Assembly (NCBI GenBank): GCA_920105805.1
Contig: CAKKTI010000077.1
Location: 1-63,828 of the forward strand
Direction of reading: 5' to 3'
From: Condylostoma magnum
Lineage: Eukaryota > Ciliophora > Heterotrichea > Heterotrichida > Condylostomatidae
Length of the DNA: 63,828 nt
Both the position numbers and the translations under genes were made by a program. This document shows, in pieces, positions 49,382-61,906 of the stretch. The notes under the pieces were generated by a model. It ran no database searches and had not been told where the DNA came from. It saw only the letters and a list, made by a program, of their open reading frames with translations. Every line of letters starts with the position of its first letter. The first letter of the stretch is position 1.

Positions 49382-50797
49382 ATGAATAGAGTTTATTCCG
49401 GCAAATACACCCCTCTTATGATGGCTGTAGAGGCTGAGGATCTAGTCTAGGTATAATAATCATACCAGAAGACAACTCTAGATGCGAAAAACAATGTAAA
49501 TTAAATACAGCATGGCTATACTGCACTTGCAATCGCTGCCAAATAAGGAAATGCTGATATTGTAAATTTTCTTATTGACTAAGGTGCAGATGTCAACTCT
49601 TGCAATAATGTGAGATATACTTAGAACGGCTAATCAATTTTTCTTATAACCTGCTGGCATAATAAAGCAGAAATAGCTGAAATTTTGTATAAAAGAGGAG
49701 CAGATATAAACAAACCGGATCGCAGGGGCTGAACAGCTGTAATGGCTGCTTCCCATCTAGGATTTTGCGGTTTACTATAGAAGATTATTGAATGAGGGGC
49801 AGATACTTAGCATAAAGACTCTGTAATATATAAACAGTTTGGGAAATTACCAATTGATCGAGCATAGTCGCAAAAGGTTAAGGATATTTTAAGCTAGAAG
49901 ATAGTTAAAAAGAAATAATAGCCGGAGTTTACGTAATTATAGGATTAGGTTAGGCTGAGTAAGAGGAGTAATTCTAACCAAGTCCAGCCTACTAAGTCTA
50001 ATAATTTACTACAGCCGAATTTCCACGAGATTTCATTGCTAAAAACAGAGATAGAAGCACATATTGAGGATTCCTTGAGCTCATTAAATCACTATATTTA
50101 TGATACTATGCCATCAAATATACAGAAGCTGATTCAGTATAAAATATAAGAGTAAATGGATAGTTTTTTCGAGCAAGTTAGATAGGAAATTTAACTTATG
50201 ATTGCTGTGAATTATTAAGAAATGGGGCTGAAATTATAGGAGCAGATTAAGTAAATTTTGCAGAGTAATGATTAGGAGTCTGAAATATCATTTGAACTTC
50301 CTGAATTTAATTATACAACGCCTGAAATTAAAATTGAGTATTCAAGGCAAACTCCATTCACGCCATAGTTCAAAAGAGAGCTATCTTCTACATCTCAGAT
50401 TGTATAAATAAACCTAGAAAACGAGTTTTTAAGTATAGATACTCTTAGACCACAACTCATTAGACAAATAGACATTAATATTGGCAATATATAAGATAAA
50501 CTAACCTTTACTACTAACAAATATATAGAGAAAACAATAGATAAATAGATGGATATAGTAAAACAGTAAGTCACCAACTAATTATCGTAATAACTGTAAT
50601 AAATAAATGAAGAACTCTAACATAAACTAATGAATGTTGTAAGTGAAAGACTAGTAGAGGCATTAGACCGCAATAATCTAAACTACCAAAGACACGAAGA
50701 CTCCTTAACAAACCATCTAATGACAAATAAATACACTCCTCGTTAAAAAATAAACCCTTTTTATTAAATTAACTAATCAGCTGATGACTTAGGGTAA
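49382..50797 (+). CDS. Ankyrin-repeat protein with coiled-coil tail
   Basis: About 471 residues. Residues 1-150 hold ankyrin repeats (YTPLMMAVEAED, HGYTALAIAAKQGNADIVNFLIDQGADVNS, AEIAEILYKRGADINKPDRRGWTAVMAASHLG). The rest is Gln-rich and coiled (FFEQVRQEIQLMIAVNYQEMGLKLQEQIKQ). A scaffold role is inferred. The stop is uncertain: TAA codons at 50765, 50774 and 50795 are all in frame and no TGA follows before the convergent gene. Confidence 0.78.
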
Positions 50798-50856
50798 ACA
50801 ATTACTGCTGACTCCATTAGCCTTTCAGATTTCTTTTTTACCTTTTACACTAATGC

Positions 50857-51483
50857 TTATACATACACATTTGAATTATTCGCCGCATATTCAATTTCTT
50901 CAGTTTCCACTCCAAACTCATCATACATATCATCAGCAAGCATCTGCATGGCAACTGATAAAGAGTCTACGTCCACGTATTGCAGTTGGTCTATTTTTTC
51001 TAAATAATACATCAAAATCTCCCGTAAAAGGTCAGGATCCATGTTGCAGGGAACTGGTAGAGGAGTACACATCTTCCTTATTGCATTTCGTATATCTTAA
51101 TCTCCTTCAAAATGAGTGCGGGAAACTTCAAGCATTTCTTTTGTTATTTGATTTTCCATAAGAACTTAGCTCACTACTGTTTTTAATGTATCTTTTGTTG
51201 CTAGAAGCATTTCTCGGATACATTCATTGTACTTTTAACTACCTCTAACTTCGTTTCTACGCATGATTCTAAAAGATCTGAGGAGTTATTAATGCCTTTC
51301 TGTGAATTTTTCTCGGATTTTATGCAGAATTTCTAAGAAATAGTCTCGTGATAGAACTTAAACTCTTTCTACGTGGTACTGGCTTTAGGGAGATCGACCA
51401 TTTCAAAGAGATAAAAGAGTACCAGCTACAGCTGCTGAGGCAGCTGAGGCAATTCCTACTTTAAACCAAGTATTGTTTCACAT
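50857..51483 (-). CDS. Unknown protein with possible N-terminal membrane segment
   Basis: 208 residues. The start MWNNTWFKVGIASAASAAVAG has a short Ala-rich hydrophobic stretch. The body is helical and acidic (LLREILMYYLEKIDQLQYVDVDSLSVAMQMLADDMYDEFG). Residue 2 Trp is TGA. It ends TAA. No family is recognised; a mitochondrial or membrane-linked protein is possible. Confidence 0.65.
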
Positions 51484-52070
51484 TTTTAGTTATATTTGAA
51501 TTAAGAGATAAGAAAATTAGTGAATGGATTGGCTTATGATAAAATTAGAGGTTGTACTAAAGTCTTAAGTTTACTAGGACTATTAATGATAGATTATATA
51601 ATAGAAATTCGTAAAGATGTAATTAGTTTAACAATGTGTAAAAAGTATTATCAAGGATAGTTCCAACATGATTTGTAAAGCAATCGTTTTAAATTAGTTT
51701 GATAAAAATAGTAAATATTGAAGTCAATGGAAAATAATTTGTAATGACAGATGTTAGTTTCATAATAAGTGTCAATAAAAATATTTACGTTTTTGATAGT
51801 TCTATTAAATACACTCACTATTTTTCATATAACGCAAATTCATATATACTTCAAATACAAATTAACCTAGTTTTTATCTATGAGTTAATTATATACTTGA
51901 AAATAAAATATTATTTTATACTAAAAGCTTTATATCATCTATTCTACTATACCTATGATATAAATTTACCTATTTTATAAGCTGTTCGGCTATCCAACTT
52001 AAATATGATTAAAATCCCTGCTTTAATATATTATTACACCTCTAAATATACTCTAAAAGTAATATAATAA
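51484..52070. other. AT-rich intergenic region
   Basis: About 590 bp between divergent genes. A 78-codon frame (51744-51980) is open even in the standard code, but its product is only Ile/Tyr/Leu/Asn strings typical of AT-rich DNA. Promoters of both flanking genes are expected here. No RNA gene or repeat was recognised. Confidence 0.6.
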
Positions 52071-53201
52071 ATGTTGAACATTTTAGCTACATTAAACTGT
52101 GCAAGTTACTAATGTAAGACTCCCTAAACTTAATTTGACTATGGCACATGCTCATATTATAATAGTGACTAAAATTAATTTTAACTACAAAGTTGTCCTA
52201 CAAACTAATACTGCATAATATCTACAGGTAATTACAACTCAACATGCAGTTTCACTAACCCTTATTTCTAGTATTCATGGCCAGGAGAACCATGTGAGTC
52301 TGATATCAACTGCTAATTCGGCAGATGTGAAAACAAGATTTGCAAGGGTTAAGGTTTAAACCAAGAATGCTATACAAGTGATGAATGTGATCCTGGATTA
52401 AGATGCATTGATAAAAAGTGCTAAGGACTTATAAGAACTGGCTAAGCAGGATGTACTGATGATTACGATTGTATTAATAGTGCAGGATGTAATAAGACTT
52501 CAACTGATAATACAGGCACTTGTATAGAATATTTTTCAGTTAAAAGTGGAGAACATATAGGCTAATGTGATAACTACGCTAATAGTCTATGCAGTTCTAC
52601 ATTCTGTGCTGATATTGGAATGGGATTCTAGTGCGGAAGTGGAGTTAAGTCTTATTCAAATCCTCCTTTAGTGTGTTAATCAGACTCAGCTTGTATTTCT
52701 ACATTAGATGAAACATTGGGAATTGGAATTAATGGAAAGTGCGGCTGTGCGTATAGCATGAGGCCAGCTTCTTACTGTGAGCCTTTCTCAGGTGATGATA
52801 TTCCGTAAAGTTAAATTGATACATGGAAATAATGGATAAAGAGTGAAAATGTTACTCATTGTAACACTATGAGAAGAAATAACCCTAATTGCTATACAAG
52901 CGTTTTTGATGGAGGATTAAAGCTTTATTTTTATAGCTTATGGAGAAATAATTATGCGAGAGTTATCAATAATGATCAGTGCACTTAAGATACATTTAAT
53001 TATCATTTCTGGTAAACGAGCTAAGAGTATAATAAAGGATATGCTTAAATTGAAGAATAAGAGGAATTTAGTTCAGGCAACCTACTTAAAGCTGTTTTTA
53101 CTGGAATTTTAGTACTAATTTAGATCATAATTCTCTGCATATATTTCTTCCCTTTTAAAACCTTATTGAGTATTTTTAAAATTGATGTATTCGACTCCTA
53201 A
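52071..53201 (+). CDS. Cysteine-rich single-pass surface protein
   Basis: 376 residues. A short hydrophobic start (MLNILATLNCAS) may be a signal sequence. About 35 Cys follow in EGF/Dickkopf-like spacing (CESDINCQFGRCENKIC, CYTSDECDPGLRC, CTDDYDCINSAGC). Near residue 350 a hydrophobic span (AVFTGILVLIQIIILCIYFF) is followed by a short cytoplasmic tail. This is a plausible type I surface protein; ligand and role are unknown. The stop TAA lies 3 bp from the stop of the convergent gene. Confidence 0.72.
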
Positions 53202-53204
53202 AGC

Positions 53205-54194
53205 CTAAACTGAATCAAGCTCTGCTTGATATTTAGACTGGCCTATAACAACTAATGAATCTAAATCCGTTTCATCTATATCCGGGCCATTTTCTTCAAT
53301 CTACTATTCCAATTTTGTTTTATAATAAGAACTCGACTTAAACGTTCTATATTATTAAAATATTTAGCCAGGTTTTCTCATTTTTTCCTATGATTAGCAA
53401 TTTCTTTCTTTCATTCTAGTAAATAAACCAGTAGTAGGATTTCCCAGCTGAAAGAATCCGGATTTAAGTTAATCATCATCTGCTCGTAAAGACATGTATC
53501 ATTTTAGTTTATCTATTGCATCTTCTTAGGATTATCCCCGTCTTAAAAACTCTGTTGCTTCTATTTTATCTCTGTATTAGTAGGCTCTGTTAATCGCTAA
53601 ATCTCCTATAGGTTTTTTTGTTCTTTTGGATATATTTTACTGTATTTTTGCTCAAGTGTCCGTTGTATTAGTATACTTTTATAGAACTTTTTGCTATCGT
53701 AGATATTGTTATTTTTACTAGGGAGTCATTGATCTAACTTTCTATCTTTCTATTGCTCTTTATTTTGAAATTCCTTCATTTATCTACTGCAATTTTTCAT
53801 AGAATAATTTAATTTAATCGTGTCTATTGTATTATACCCGCTTTCTTTTACTCTATGATTAATTTTATTAATTTAATTGCTGTTTAAGATTTATATGCAA
53901 TTTTTGATTTCCTATTAAGGAAAAGGGAGCAATGTTTCCTTATTTGTCTAAAGAAATGTTAAGTTTTTCACTTTTATTATCTAATGTTAAAAACTCTTCA
54001 GGACTGCCTTCATATTCCAGTCTAAAATCATCGTTTTAAGTTACAATCTAAGATTGTTATTTCTTCATTATTCTTAGTACCTTTATCTTTCTTCTCCTTT
54101 ATGGAATTTATTAGTTGATAGTCTATTTCTAAGAAATTATAGGACTAGGGGTTCTTTTAAGCAATTTATATGTCTTTTATATAGATTTTCTCAT
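53205..54194 (-). CDS. Charged Gln-rich protein, unknown
   Basis: 329 residues. A basic N-terminus (MRKSIQKTYKLLKRTPSP) precedes YEGSPEEFLTLDN, a Gln/Asn-rich stretch, a helical middle with RDKIEATEFLRRGQSQEDAIDKLKWY and an acidic end (EENGPDIDETDLDSLVVIG). No family is recognised. If the TAG at 53205-53207 is not the stop, the frame continues to TAA at 53163 and would overlap the convergent gene by 39 bp. The start is 12 bp from the divergent zinc-finger gene. Confidence 0.62.
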
Positions 54195-54206
54195 TTCTTA
54201 TTATAT

Positions 54207-55202
54207 ATGGAATTGCAAGATTATTATTTACTAAGCAATAATGAAGAAAAAGTTACAATTATATAATAGGAAGGACTGTAATTTATTATTAATAAGATGA
54301 GTAAAAACTGTACATGCTAAATAAGTAACTGCGATCATTTTGCATGAGTTAAAAGGATGTTGAAAGTTAAGAATAATCACGAGCTGTGTTTTATTTGTTT
54401 CTAGCATAATAATGACTCTAATTGCATATGCTCTGTATGCTAGCACATGTATCATTATGAATGTGTGTAATTGATAAGTCCTTATACAAGCAAATGCTAA
54501 TGTTGCAATAATAAACATAGTTAGGTATGGATTTCTTGCTTTAACTGTAAAAAATAGCTTATTGAACCGTATTTTGTTTGTATATATTGTCCAGAAGTTA
54601 AAATATGCCAAAGATGTAAACTTATAAAAAGCCATACAATTCATCCAATGATTCCAGTCATAAGATCATTTTATACTACAGGAAAATAATCAATTGATTT
54701 CTTTTTAATCAAATCCTTAGGAACTTACAGAGGTAAGGGACAATGCATTGAATGCAAACTATTTAATAGCAAGCTAATGCCTCTTAAGTGCGGGCATTTA
54801 ATAGATTCCAAATGTTTTAAAAGGAATATACATAATCATAAATGAAATTGCTACCTTTGTGAATAAAAGTACTTTTTAGGATTAAGTCCTCGAATCATTA
54901 GGAAACCAAATAAAACAGATTCAAATTAGCTCTTTTAACATGCATAAAAGTAGACATTTAGGAGACCCTTTAGTAGAATAAAATAGATAACTTAAAAACC
55001 AGAAAGAAATGCAATGATGTTTACAATAAGAACTATACGATAGAGCAGTCCTAAGCATTCCTTTATATTTCCAAGCATGAATAGATCTAAATTAATAGTT
55101 CCTTTATAAGAAAGATTACGAAGTATGCACATTTAAAGAAAAAGAAGTTTGAGTAAATCTTGGAGCAGAGCAACTTCAACTAAAAATAGTTATATAATTT
55201 GA
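54207..55202 (+). CDS. Cys/His-rich zinc-finger protein (RING/PHD-like)
   Basis: 331 residues. Two cysteine-rich parts: residues about 30-130 with ELCFICFQHN, CSVCQHMYHYECV, KCQCCNN, CFNCKK and CIYCPEVKICQRCK; and residues about 170-220 with QCIECKLFNSKLMPLKCGHLIDSKCF and NCYLCEQKY, a RING-like cross-brace (C..C ... C.H ... C ... C..C). The C-terminus is basic and Arg/Ser rich. A ubiquitin-ligase role is possible but not shown. It ends TGA TAG. Confidence 0.78.
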
Positions 55203-56059
55203 TAGTATTGTATTTAAGTCATTTTACAATATCAAAGGTGTTTTATTAATTAGGTATAAATAACTCAATAGACCATAGCATTAAGCTTCCTATGCCAAAT
55301 TAACAATAATTTATAGTACTAAATATAAGTATTCATAGAATACAAGCCTTTTAAAAGGAATTTTCGTTAAGCTTACTATTAAACTATGTTTTGCATTGAA
55401 CAAAAGCATACAATTTTGATATAAATCCTTTTAGATTAATATTATAAAACATTTATTAACCTAAATCTACTGAAATAAAAACAATTCATCTCCAAATACC
55501 CTTAAATTGGAGTTTTATACAATTTAATCAGAAATACTGACGAAAGGTTCCTCTAAATCTTTTGCTAAGTTTCAATAATGATGGTACTAAGATAGCCGTC
55601 CTAAATTAATCAATGTTTTAGCTGTATTTTTAAAAATAACTGATAATTCGAATTTAGATGCTTGTTATTGCGTAATTAAGCTACTAGATTACTCAAAATA
55701 GCTTAAAGCTTATTGATACTTTTATTAAATGAATCGAATACATCCTAAATTGTTATAAATTTTTGCTAGCTAGTTTAAATTTTGATGTTTTTATAATATT
55801 ATTGACTCTTATTTTAGTAATAGAAAGACTGCTCTTTTATAGCTGCCTTTTCTGATTAAAAGGCATGAACGTTTTAGACATTTCATTTATTTATATGTAC
55901 ATTTTATTACAATTCAAGCTAATTAGTTTAGTATGTTGGATTGATAGAAGATTAACTCTAAAATTATACTAAAATAACATGATTAAGCCTATACTTGGCT
56001 GCTTTATACGTAAAACTATCTTTATTTCTAACATTTTACTAATTACAAGTATAATAATA
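55203..56059. other. Longest gene-poor stretch, AT-rich
   Basis: About 860 bp. A frame is open through most of it and runs into the next gene, but since no codon is an unconditional stop in this code an open frame means little. The predicted peptide is mainly Leu/Ile/Phe/Tyr, as AT-rich noncoding DNA gives. One stretch (NFDINPFRLIL ... STEIKTIHLQIPLNWSFIQF) looks a little more protein-like and could be an unrecognised small gene. Confidence 0.5.
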
Positions 56060-56614
56060 ATGTCTGGCTAATTAGAAGAGAGTAAACAATTATTAGAAGC
56101 TGTATATGGATAGCTGAAAGTATAATTAGACTTAAATTAAAACCGGCCAATCTTACAAGTAATATAATAATTCAAAATTACAGGTCAATTATACAAAAAT
56201 TGATTTACTGATGGACTATACTTTATAAAAGTCAGAATAGATACAAACTAACAAATGGTATTCGGCAGGTTAATAGAGATATTGAATTGATCTTTAGAGT
56301 TAAAAGATAAAAGATTAATTTTAATTGTAAAGCGAATAAAACCACTACAGCTCCCGGCATTTTAACAAAAACCAAAATTTGTATAAGTACAAAGCAATTA
56401 GCATATCTATAATATAATCAATCATATAAGGCTTTCTGAGCTAAGAAGAAATCATCTTCAGCCTATTATATACGATGCAGCAGTACAAATGAAAAAATTG
56501 CCTGAGCTCCCAGAATAAAAAGGCCCTAAAGATTTCTAAATAAGTGAATTTCCTGACTGGGCCTTGAAATTTTTGCAAAAAAAGTACTTAGATTAGAATA
56601 ATTGTTTTGATTAA
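56060..56614 (+). CDS. Free-standing RPA70N-like OB-fold protein
   Basis: 184 residues. After a helical start (MSGQLEESKQLLEAVYGQ) comes NRPILQVIQQFKITGQLYKNWFTDGLYFIKVRI and later LELKDKRLILIVKRIKPLQLP, which follows the pattern of the RPA1 N-terminal OB domain (PVLQV ... YRLLxSDGxxxxxxML ... V.....). That domain recruits checkpoint and repair proteins to RPA. Here it stands alone without the DNA-binding OB folds of RPA1. The stop is TAG 56594 or TAA 56612. Confidence 0.6.
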
Positions 56615-56743
56615 ATCAGTTTTATATTTTGTATTAATTTTATATACTGCTGTATAATTGCAATTCTTAAGTGCTTATTTTAAATTAGTAATATATTAAA
56701 TAGCTTAGTAAAGTTAAAAATATTAATATTGTAATATAAAAAA

Positions 56744-59700
56744 ATGTTTAGTTTCATCTTCAGCATAACATTGATTCTTGTGTAATCTCGAATTCTAATA
56801 GTTATTCCATAAGATTACTCCATTGAGTATCTTAAATCGCATATAACGATGAATTGTTTCATTCAAACAGATGAAAATATAGATATCAGAATATTTTCGT
56901 CAGAACTGTAAGAAATTCTAAACCTTTCTACCAAAATAAGTGTATTTACCAAGCTGACATAGCTAGCTGAGCAATTACGAATTATGCATTTCCATATATT
57001 CGAAAGTCAACTTATAAACAGCCAATTCAACAAAGTCCTGAAACTAGATCCCATTTCTGGATATTTAAAAAGTCTTATTAGTATTTTAGGATGAAATGAG
57101 TACATTTAGCTCACATCTCCAGTATCAGAAACTGAAATAGGTGCTAAAGAAAGGATATTCATTGGATCTGGTATAAATCAGGAATCTATGGACCTATTAA
57201 TACAAAGATACGTAAAGCCTAGTGGAAAATGGCTTATGGTCTCAAATTTGAACTCTGGCTAATAAGATTACCTAGAAAAATCTATAGTAAAGTATCGCCT
57301 AGTACAGGAAGGCATTATGCTAATCTCATTTGGCACTGGATGCTATGGAAGTAAATTGGCTGGGGTGTTATGCGTATTACCTGAAATATTTGTTAGTAAT
57401 TAGAGAATTGAGGACGAGGTTCTTTAATATCTAAAGTATCGACGTACATTTGACTAGAATAAGGGATTTATTGTAAAAAATGCTACTTAAGATGGAATTG
57501 AATTACTAAGCTTAGAGGACATTGAACAGGTAAAGGATACACTGTTTAATTGAGAAACATCAGAGCTTGGAAGCTATAAGCCTTCAATTAAAATAAGTAT
57601 ATCAAGCGATCCTTCAAACCCTACCTTAGAGCCCTTTATCTACATTTAACTCGTATCCCAACTTACAATCTTTGCTTTTCAAGAAGTCAATAATTCCTAA
57701 GAAATTTTACCTAACTTTTTGATAAAGGTCCACGAATTTGGTTGCTCTGCAATTGAGCCAGATTTAGAATTCATATAGAATTGTATAACAGAAATATCTA
57801 ATGAGTTAGGAGTAGCTATAATAGGGCCAACCTCAGGCTTTGTAAATCAAATTCAAATGGAAATTCTAAAAGCCTTATAAAATGACAAGATTTACATTTC
57901 ACCTGTTGCACTTAATGACGAGCTTTCTAGTAGGGAAAAATATCCTTACTTTTTAAGGCTTATGGCTAGTTAAACAGACCTCTTAATAGCCTCTTTGAGG
58001 CTATATTAGTATTTCGGATGGAAAAAAGTTTCTGTTTTATATACCGAGCCTAAGGCAGATTGATATGCAACATTTGTAGGAATTACAAAGCAGATGTCAT
58101 TTTAAATATGCAACAGGGAAGAACTAAGGAACATTGGGCCGGCGATAAACGATGAAACAATATAGGAATATAACGATAATTTCAATGAAATTTAAAACAA
58201 AAAATGCACATTTACTTAAATCTATGGTTACTCATACGAAGTACTAAGTATAATGGATGCTTTTTACGAAAAAGGAATTATTGAGTAAGGTTATTTAGCA
58301 TCTGCTATAGAAATGCCTTCTTTAGATAGTATTCTATCAGATGAGAATAAGATATAATAGAGAATTAAATAGTTTTAAGGATAATTTGCAATGAGTGGAA
58401 TTTTCTATAAGACTGAGGAGGGTTAGTAGATGCTTGAAAGATTAAAATAGCATTTTGACGAGTCTTTACTTATCTAAGGTTGCTATTACTATGATGCCGC
58501 ATATTTGCTCAGTTATGCATTGGACTATGTGGTCTTAAGAGGGCAAGATTTCAATGACCCGGATATTCTATCAAATGGATTAAGATAAGTAAAATTCGTG
58601 GGATGTAGTGGAGTTCTTACTATCAAATCCTATTAAAATGATAGAGATTAAGCAGAGTTATATGTAATTTAATATATTTAGGTTGAAAAAGAAACTTTAT
58701 ATTACTAAATAAGCTACTTACTTTAGCCTCTATAATCTATCATTCTTAGGGAATTAACAACACCCTAATGGCCTAATGGAAAATCTAAGCCACCTAGTGA
58801 TACGATTTATCTGTATGGAGAATGTCCTTAAAGGTTAGATGATATACAAGACTCAGAAGTTGGAAAAATGTTTTACATTTTAATATGCACTTTTACATTT
58901 ATTTTAGCATTACTTGTAGCTCTGGTAATTTCATACTAGCCATAGGACAATAATATAGAGCTATTGACTAATTAAAGAATCATTAGGTTTGAAGATCTAA
59001 TTGCCTTCTTTATTCCTTTAACAGATTTATTATTCTTTGCCTATTTTGGAGTTCATGGCTAAAGACAAATCGGTACTTTGTGGAAAATGATACAAATTGA
59101 TTTTAGTAACTCTATTTTCTATATAGACGAAACATTTTCTAGATAATGAATCTTCTTTTAAGTTTTATCATGAATTTGAATTCTATCAATTTTTACGAGA
59201 TTATTATAGAATTGCTCTAGATTTTAATGTGTCTATAATATTAACAGAATCACTTTGATAATACCGCCCTTAGGATAAGTCATGTTTCCTTTGCTTTTCT
59301 ATTAAATGTTTAAATTATTCAGATGTACCAAAGGCACAAGTGATTGACTGGAAGACTCTTATAATTACTATGATTGCTTTTTCGACTGCTGAACTTAGTA
59401 ATATTTTGTGATGATGGTGTTTTAAATTATAACAATGATATTGATGTTGGTGCTTATATGCTAGTCGTATATTATATGGTAAAATTAATAAAGTGATAGT
59501 CTTAGTATTTACTACACTTCTAGATATTTAAGATATAGGTTTATAATAATAATGGCCTATTTAACTACAAGCGTAGTTTTAGAAGAATATGTCTACATTA
59601 TGACAGCTGCCTAAATTATTATACTGACTAGTTTTACTTATAACATTTTGAAGTGTAGGCCTACAAACTTTTAATTGCTTAATATATCTTTGCAGGTATT

Positions 59701-60364
59701 CTATATAATTTCTCCGATTACTTAAATATCTAGCTTTATTTTCGTAGAATTAATAGATACTCATCAAGTATCTTTGATTATTAATGGCTGTATTATGATA
59801 GCAGGAATAATAGCAATACTATTGATCAAGAAACGAAGAGACATAAGCAATATATTCTCGAGTAATAAAGAAAAATTGATCTAAAGCTTATTTAGATTTC
59901 AAATGCTAGGATATCCGTTCCCATGGGATCAAATGACGGCTATTCCTATTAATGAAATTAGTTAGCTGAATAATTCTATATTGAAAGTGTCTTTTGTTGT
60001 TTAAATTGGCTCAGTACTTTTCGTAAAATATCTTTTTTGATATGCATTTTGACTACATACAAAAAATTTAAATTGATTGTTATACTTTGAATTTACATTT
60101 TTTCGAATTAGGGGATTTACTATATAAACTAAAAGAGCATTAAGGTTAGATAGCTAGATATATTCAATAGTCTTAAACTCATTATCTGCTGATTGCTAGA
60201 AAAAAATTACAACTCCTATATATCCTCTTAATGTATCTCTCATATAGCATAAACTCTCAAAGAATGTTTACTGCAAAATTGTATACGGTATTGAGCTGTC
60301 TTCTTATATTTAAATTCTTTACAAAATTTTAAATAAAAGATTAAAAGAACTTTGAATTATCTAA
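56744..60364 (+). CDS. Receptor-like protein: periplasmic-binding fold plus about seven membrane spans
   Basis: About 1206 residues. A signal-like start (MFSFIFSITLILVQS) precedes a large extracellular part. Residues about 340-640 carry an ANF-receptor/type 1 periplasmic-binding fold (AIIGPTSGFVNQIQMEILKAL, YPYFLRLMASQTDLLIASL, FGWKKVSVLYTEPKADWYA). Near residue 710 the first span (MFYILICTFTFILALLVALVI) begins a set of about seven hydrophobic spans, then a cytoplasmic tail. The plan is that of class C GPCRs (GABA-B, mGlu type), though span motifs are not diagnostic. The stop is TGA 60353 or TAA 60362. Confidence 0.75.
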
Positions 60365-60651
60365 TAAAATATTGTTAATTTGATTAGCTAGCTGGTCATT
60401 ATAGCTTTATAAAATACAAATTTTAGCAAATAAACACTAAGTAATAATTAAAAACGGTTTAAATTAGTATAACAAGCCATTACTATGAAGAGACAAAGCA
60501 TAGTAGAAACTCATATAACAGAAAACATTATACAGCCTAAATGAACGACTAATAATTGTAACTCTATTAACGCCTTTTAGTTTATTATTCAACTACATCT
60601 ACATAATAATATTAGGTAGCTTTTAATGTAAAAGTCTCTTTAATAATAAAT

Positions 60652-61827
60652 ATGGGAAATACTTGCAGCTCAAAGCCACAAGACAAGCATTTTAACTTTA
60701 CCCTGAATCAATAATCAATTAATGTTCAATATAACCCTTAGCCAGATTAAAAATTCGCATCCTTTGGCTAATACTTTTGTCCAGTGCCACTTAAAAGTAA
60801 TAAATAAGCCAGAATATAGAAATGACAGCGTATGATAAGGAAATATAAGTAATATCCGAATCCAATTGATTAGTACTTATAAAATAAAAAAAGAATCAAT
60901 AAAATGAATAATCGAATATGTAAAGGCCCTCCAGCTATATACAGATGAACAGTCTGAATTTCAAAATTAGGGGCATATAAAAACATCAATCTGAGCTATT
61001 ACTTAAATATACCAAATCCTTGTAGTGAAATACAAAGAATAATTGAGAAGGATATAGAAAGAACTTTTCCTTCTTAAAGATACTTTTAGTAAGAAATCTG
61101 TGGGAATATTGGTATTTACACTTTACGGTAATTACTAAATAAGTTTGCAAGTGATCACTAAGAAATTGGGTATTGCTAAGGACTGAATTTCATAGCTGGA
61201 TTTTTATTATTAGTCAGCGGAGGCAATGAAGTATAAAGCTTTTACTTTCTTGAACTTTTAGCTTTTTAGTATAACATAGCTGGATTTTATACAGAAGGCT
61301 TCCCTCAGTTAAAGTAATGTGTTTATATATTCAAGTAAATACTTAAAATTAAGAATAGAGTGCTATACTATCACCTTAAAACTTTTAATATACCTGATGA
61401 AATTTGAATAACTAAATGAATAATGACTCTATATACTCTTTCTCTTGATTTTAATTAAGTAATAAGGATTTGGGATAATTTTTTAGTATAAGGATTCGCG
61501 TATATTTATTAAGTTGCATTGGCTTTGTTGTAATTCAATCATAAAAAGTTATTAACGATGGATTTTTCTGGTATAATTGAAATTCTATAAAATATTAAAG
61601 ATTTTTCTTCCTCTGAGGAAGATATTATAAGATAAGCTAATAGATTCCGCATTGGCACTTCTCTTGTATATCAGCTTAAACGAAAATATCAACGTAAGTA
61701 CAGTGAAATAGAGACAATGGCCCCAACTAGAAAGCAATCTTTTATTAGTCGTAAGAAAACTCAACTAAATAATGAAGATAATCCTTTTAACTGTAGAGAC
61801 CAAAAATGCAACTCCGAGTCAAACTGA
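60652..61827 (+). CDS. TBC-domain Rab GTPase-activating protein
   Basis: 391 residues. MGNTCSSK at the start fits N-myristoylation. The TBC domain shows KGPPAIYRWTVW, IEKDIERTFP (the IxxDxxR catalytic Arg), YCQGLNFIAGFLLL (the YxQ catalytic Gln), and WDNFLVQGFAYIYQVALALL. TBC proteins speed GTP hydrolysis by Rabs. Both Trp in YRWTVW are TGA. The C-terminus is basic and Ser-rich. It ends TGA TAA and is followed by a DENN-domain gene 79 bp later. Confidence 0.92.
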
Positions 61828-61906
61828 TAAAATATGTTTAGTAAGTTATTTTAAAGCTAATATTCAGTGCTAAGGTAAACCCTTTTGTAAATTATAATAA
61901 TTATAA

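Noticed and set aside
51744-51980. 78-codon plus-strand frame
   Set aside because: Composition only reflects AT-rich DNA (Ile, Tyr, Leu, Asn); no motif and no tight packing with neighbours.
54004-54026. Possible 23-nt GT..AG intron in the charged Gln-rich gene
   Set aside because: Removing it does not restore a better frame; reading from the ATG at 54194 gives one continuous frame without it.
54231-54644. 137-codon hydrophobic minus-strand frame
   Set aside because: Antisense of the zinc-finger gene, whose many Cys/His pairs are clear on the plus strand.
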